DNA from: Zunongwangia endophytica
GTDB lineage: Bacteria > Bacteroidota > Bacteroidia > Flavobacteriales > Flavobacteriaceae
NCBI RefSeq assembly: GCF_030409505.1
Contig: NZ_JAUFPZ010000002.1
Coordinates: 1,929,501 to 1,993,500, forward strand
Reading direction: 5' to 3'
Length of the DNA: 64,000 nucleotides
The notes under the pieces: model-generated
Databases searched by the model: none
Told to the model about the DNA's origin: nothing
The model's input: only the letters and a program-made list of their open reading frames with translations
Program-made: the position numbers and the translations under genes
Shown: positions 62,261 through 64,000 of the stretch, piece by piece
Layout of the letters: the number at the start of each line of letters is the position of its first letter
How positions within the stretch are numbered: the first letter of the stretch is position 1

Positions 62261-63162
62261 TAGGGTTCGATTTGGTTTACTTCTTCACTCTTCAGTTTAG
62301 CGTAGTTGAGACCACTCTCCCACCAACGCTTCATTTTTTCTTGTTCAAAAATAAGGGAATTCGTAGTCAATATCGTTGGTGTGTAGTAGAAATTAATAAT
62401 TACATCTTTATTTGCTGCAGCAAACTTACCAATCTTAATATTTTGATTTTCCACCCTATCGGTCACAAAATTGAATAAATTCGTAATTAAACCGAACACA
62501 TTTTTGGAAGGCATACGATTAAAATGACTAACCTCGGTCTTTAAAATAATTGCATCAATTTCTGTAGCGCCGCGTTTAACGGCTTCTTCGATCGGGACCA
62601 TCGATCCAAAACCACCATCGGCATATTCACAACCGTTTTTCTGCACTAAACTCATAAACGGCGTATAGTTACAAGAAATCCAAATCCATTCTATAAAATC
62701 CTGATATTCGAAATCCTTGATCGATTTATACTCCACTTCATTAAGCGACAAGTTAGAAACGGTTACTAAAATATCTTTTTCTGAATGTTTTAATTGCTGA
62801 AATTCTTCTTCGGAAAAGGTATTTAAAATAAGCTTTTTGAGATTTTTGCTTTCTCCAAACGTTTTTCGGCCTCTGGCTAAATTCCGTAATACATTGAAGT
62901 GATTGATACTAATCTGATCATAACCATGTTTATGCTTAATTAAGAAAGGACGTAAATTGAAGATACTAGACTCGTTAACTGAAGTATAGACTTTTTTTAT
63001 CTTTTCGACTTTCTTTAAAGCGAGATGCGATATAAGTAGACTACCGGTAGAGGTTCCTAAATACATGTCGTAATCTTTGCCCATTTCTTCAATTAAATGC
63101 TGCGCTACACCGCCCGCAAAAGCTCCTTTACTACCACCTCCTGAAATCACTAATGCCTTCAT
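62260..63162 (-). CDS. Patatin-like phospholipase, first of a tandem pair
   Basis: 300 residues with LVISGGGSKGAFAGG, GTSTGS, KTFGESKNL, WIWISCNYTPFMSLVQKNG and YADGGFGSMVPIEEAVKRGA, all shared with the gene that follows. Acts on phospholipid or other acyl esters; substrate unknown. Starts 3 bp after the stop of the M1 peptidase gene, so the three genes form one unit. Confidence 0.9.
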   Translation of the reverse strand: MKALVISGGGSKGAFAGGVAQHLIEEMGKDYDMYLGTSTGSLLISHLALKKVEKIKKVYTSVNESSIFNLRPFLIKHKHGYDQISINHFNVLRNLARGRKTFGESKNLKKLILNTFSEEEFQQLKHSEKDILVTVSNLSLNEVEYKSIKDFEYQDFIEWIWISCNYTPFMSLVQKNGCEYADGGFGSMVPIEEAVKRGATEIDAIILKTEVSHFNRMPSKNVFGLITNLFNFVTDRVENQNIKIGKFAAANKDVIINFYYTPTILTTNSLIFEQEKMKRWWESGLNYAKLKSEEVNQIEP

Positions 63163-63165
63163 CTT

Positions 63166-64000
63166 TTATAATTGAGATTGTAAATATTCTTGTTCTTTTT
63201 CAGAAAAAGAATTAGATAAGTTTTGTAGTTTTTGACGGTATTTTTGATGCCCTAGTAGTTCCTTTAGCAATTGCCTACAATAATCTCGAAAACGATACGT
63301 ATGATGTTGTGTGCCTTGCATTAAATCTTTTAGGTTTTGATCTGTAAACGCATCTATCTGAAATAAATAACTAAAGGCATTTTTCCGAATTTCGAAAGGA
63401 AATTTTGTCTGAGTATATCCCGAAAGTTCCGCGTAATTTGCCTGACTATTAGCAGCATCAAATTCAGGAGTTACTAAATTTAAAGTTAACCAAAGCATCC
63501 GCACATTCTTATCGTAGAAGCCTTGGATATTTTTTGTCTTGGTTAAATATTTAGAACGTTCTTGTGGAAAATTTGTCCACAACGTCATCAAAGCATATTC
63601 TTTAGTGAGATAGGAATCATCATTCAGCAAATCTTCATATTCCGATTTTAAAGACGTTGGAATTTCTTTCATGCTAGAAGCAATGGTTTGTCGCACAAAA
63701 ATGTTTCCGGTCTCAAAAGCTTTCTTATAAAGATCTATCGTCTCTTGTGAAGTATTCCCCTGCAGTTGGATTACCGCTTCCTGGCCTATATAATCGTTTA
63801 CCGGAAAATCTAAAGCTCCGTTTAAAACATTGTATTTAATCCCAACGCTTTGCTCTCTTACGGCAGCAATATCTAAATATCTTCTTATAAAAGCAGACTG
63901 TTCTAAAGAATTAAGCGCTGCATTTGCTTTAAAAGCCGATTGCTCTAACCAATCTTTTTTAAATTGCGATAAATCCTGGCCGCTAACATTTTCCATTTCA
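63166..64000 (-). CDS. M1-family aminopeptidase, C-terminal part
   Basis: Partial: the frame is open to the window edge and the N-terminal catalytic part lies beyond 64000. The visible 278 or so residues start ENVSGQDLSQFKKDWLEQSA, the typical end of the M1 catalytic region (sGxDLsxFFxxW), followed by an ERAP1-like helical-repeat C-terminal domain (LYKKAFETGNIFVRQTIASS, YALMTLWTNFP). The ATG at 63996 is internal. Co-transcribed with the two patatin genes (3-bp gap). Confidence 0.85.
   Translation of the reverse strand, partial: EMENVSGQDLSQFKKDWLEQSAFKANAALNSLEQSAFIRRYLDIAAVREQSVGIKYNVLNGALDFPVNDYIGQEAVIQLQGNTSQETIDLYKKAFETGNIFVRQTIASSMKEIPTSLKSEYEDLLNDDSYLTKEYALMTLWTNFPQERSKYLTKTKNIQGFYDKNVRMLWLTLNLVTPEFDAANSQANYAELSGYTQTKFPFEIRKNAFSYLFQIDAFTDQNLKDLMQGTQHHTYRFRDYCRQLLKELLGHQKYRQKLQNLSNSFSEKEQEYLQSQL

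Noticed and set aside
61352..63162. Patatin pair as a CBASS-type antiphage effector
   Set aside because: No CD-NTase, TIR or other defence gene is nearby. The pair is linked to an M1 peptidase gene.

Overview
The window reads as a chromosomal segment of a member of the Flavobacteriaceae (Bacteroidota), most like the marine Gramella/Zunongwangia/Salegentibacter group. The reasons are the low GC content, the lack of strong Shine-Dalgarno sites, several promoters of the Bacteroidota type (TTG, about 20 bp, TAnnTTTG), and many genes with typical flavobacterial forms (7TMR-DISM kinase, DUF4625 lipoprotein, SusC-style receptor with an N-terminal plug extension, a 59-residue membrane protein of the CAL67264 type, acyl-CoA carboxylase beta). 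The genus is an inference. No rRNA, tRNA, CRISPR array, transposase or integrase was seen.

Layout. 1-8.5 kb (minus strand): two uronate operons, kduI-kduD-uxaC-kdgK (kdgK runs off the window) and GH115-uxuA-SDR. Together they take 4-O-methylglucuronate/glucuronate side chains of xylan, and unsaturated uronates, to 2-keto-3-deoxygluconate. 8.7-12.3 kb: a GH13 branching-type enzyme, a ThiF/MoeB-rhodanese fusion and a small orphan gene. 12.5-15.3 kb: xylA-xylB, followed by an 800-bp gene-free stretch full of repeats. 16.1-18.8 kb: a formylglycine-generating-enzyme-like lipoprotein and a CstB-like persulfide dioxygenase-rhodanese. 19-23.3 kb: a four-gene metal-acquisition-like operon (ZnuD-like TonB receptor, two small envelope proteins ending in R-[GA]-P-P, and a histidine-rich triple-repeat DUF4625 lipoprotein). 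23.5-25.1 kb: a XylE-like sugar/H+ symporter that shares a promoter/operator block with xylB.

25.2-40.8 kb is mostly housekeeping: PAP2, MATE, an M28 peptidase, a GNAT-like protein, Hsp20, DUF2254, a two-component system, EttA, DinB, acyl-CoA carboxylase beta and an M1 peptidase. 41-43.6 kb is the clearest accessory islet: a lipoprotein with a C-terminal AHH-type nuclease domain followed by an Imm11-like immunity gene. It is flanked by a direct duplication of the 3' end and terminator of the M1 peptidase gene. 43.7-44.6 kb: a small HTH regulator with two matching AGAC-N5-GTCT operators. 44.8-50.7 kb: menE, a CPBP protease, menC, a UPF0173 hydrolase, menA and holA. 50.8-53.1 kb: an HsdR_N-like nuclease domain, a GT2 and an OmpA lipoprotein. 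53.2 kb: a decayed alpha/beta-hydrolase. 53.5-56.8 kb: tsaC/sua5, a DUF2945 protein and UvrD. 56.9-61.1 kb: an M20 amidohydrolase, a DUF7935-like gene preceded by a long RNA hairpin, and a membrane LytTR regulator with paired repeats in front of an acyltransferase gene. 61.3-64 kb: two tandem patatin-like lipases and the C-terminal part of an M1 aminopeptidase that continues beyond the window.

The strongest leads are the toxin/immunity islet with its flanking gene-end duplication, the shared xylose promoter block, the paired operators of the HTH and LytTR regulators, and the histidine-rich metal locus. All functions are read from sequence motifs and remembered family features. No database search was run.
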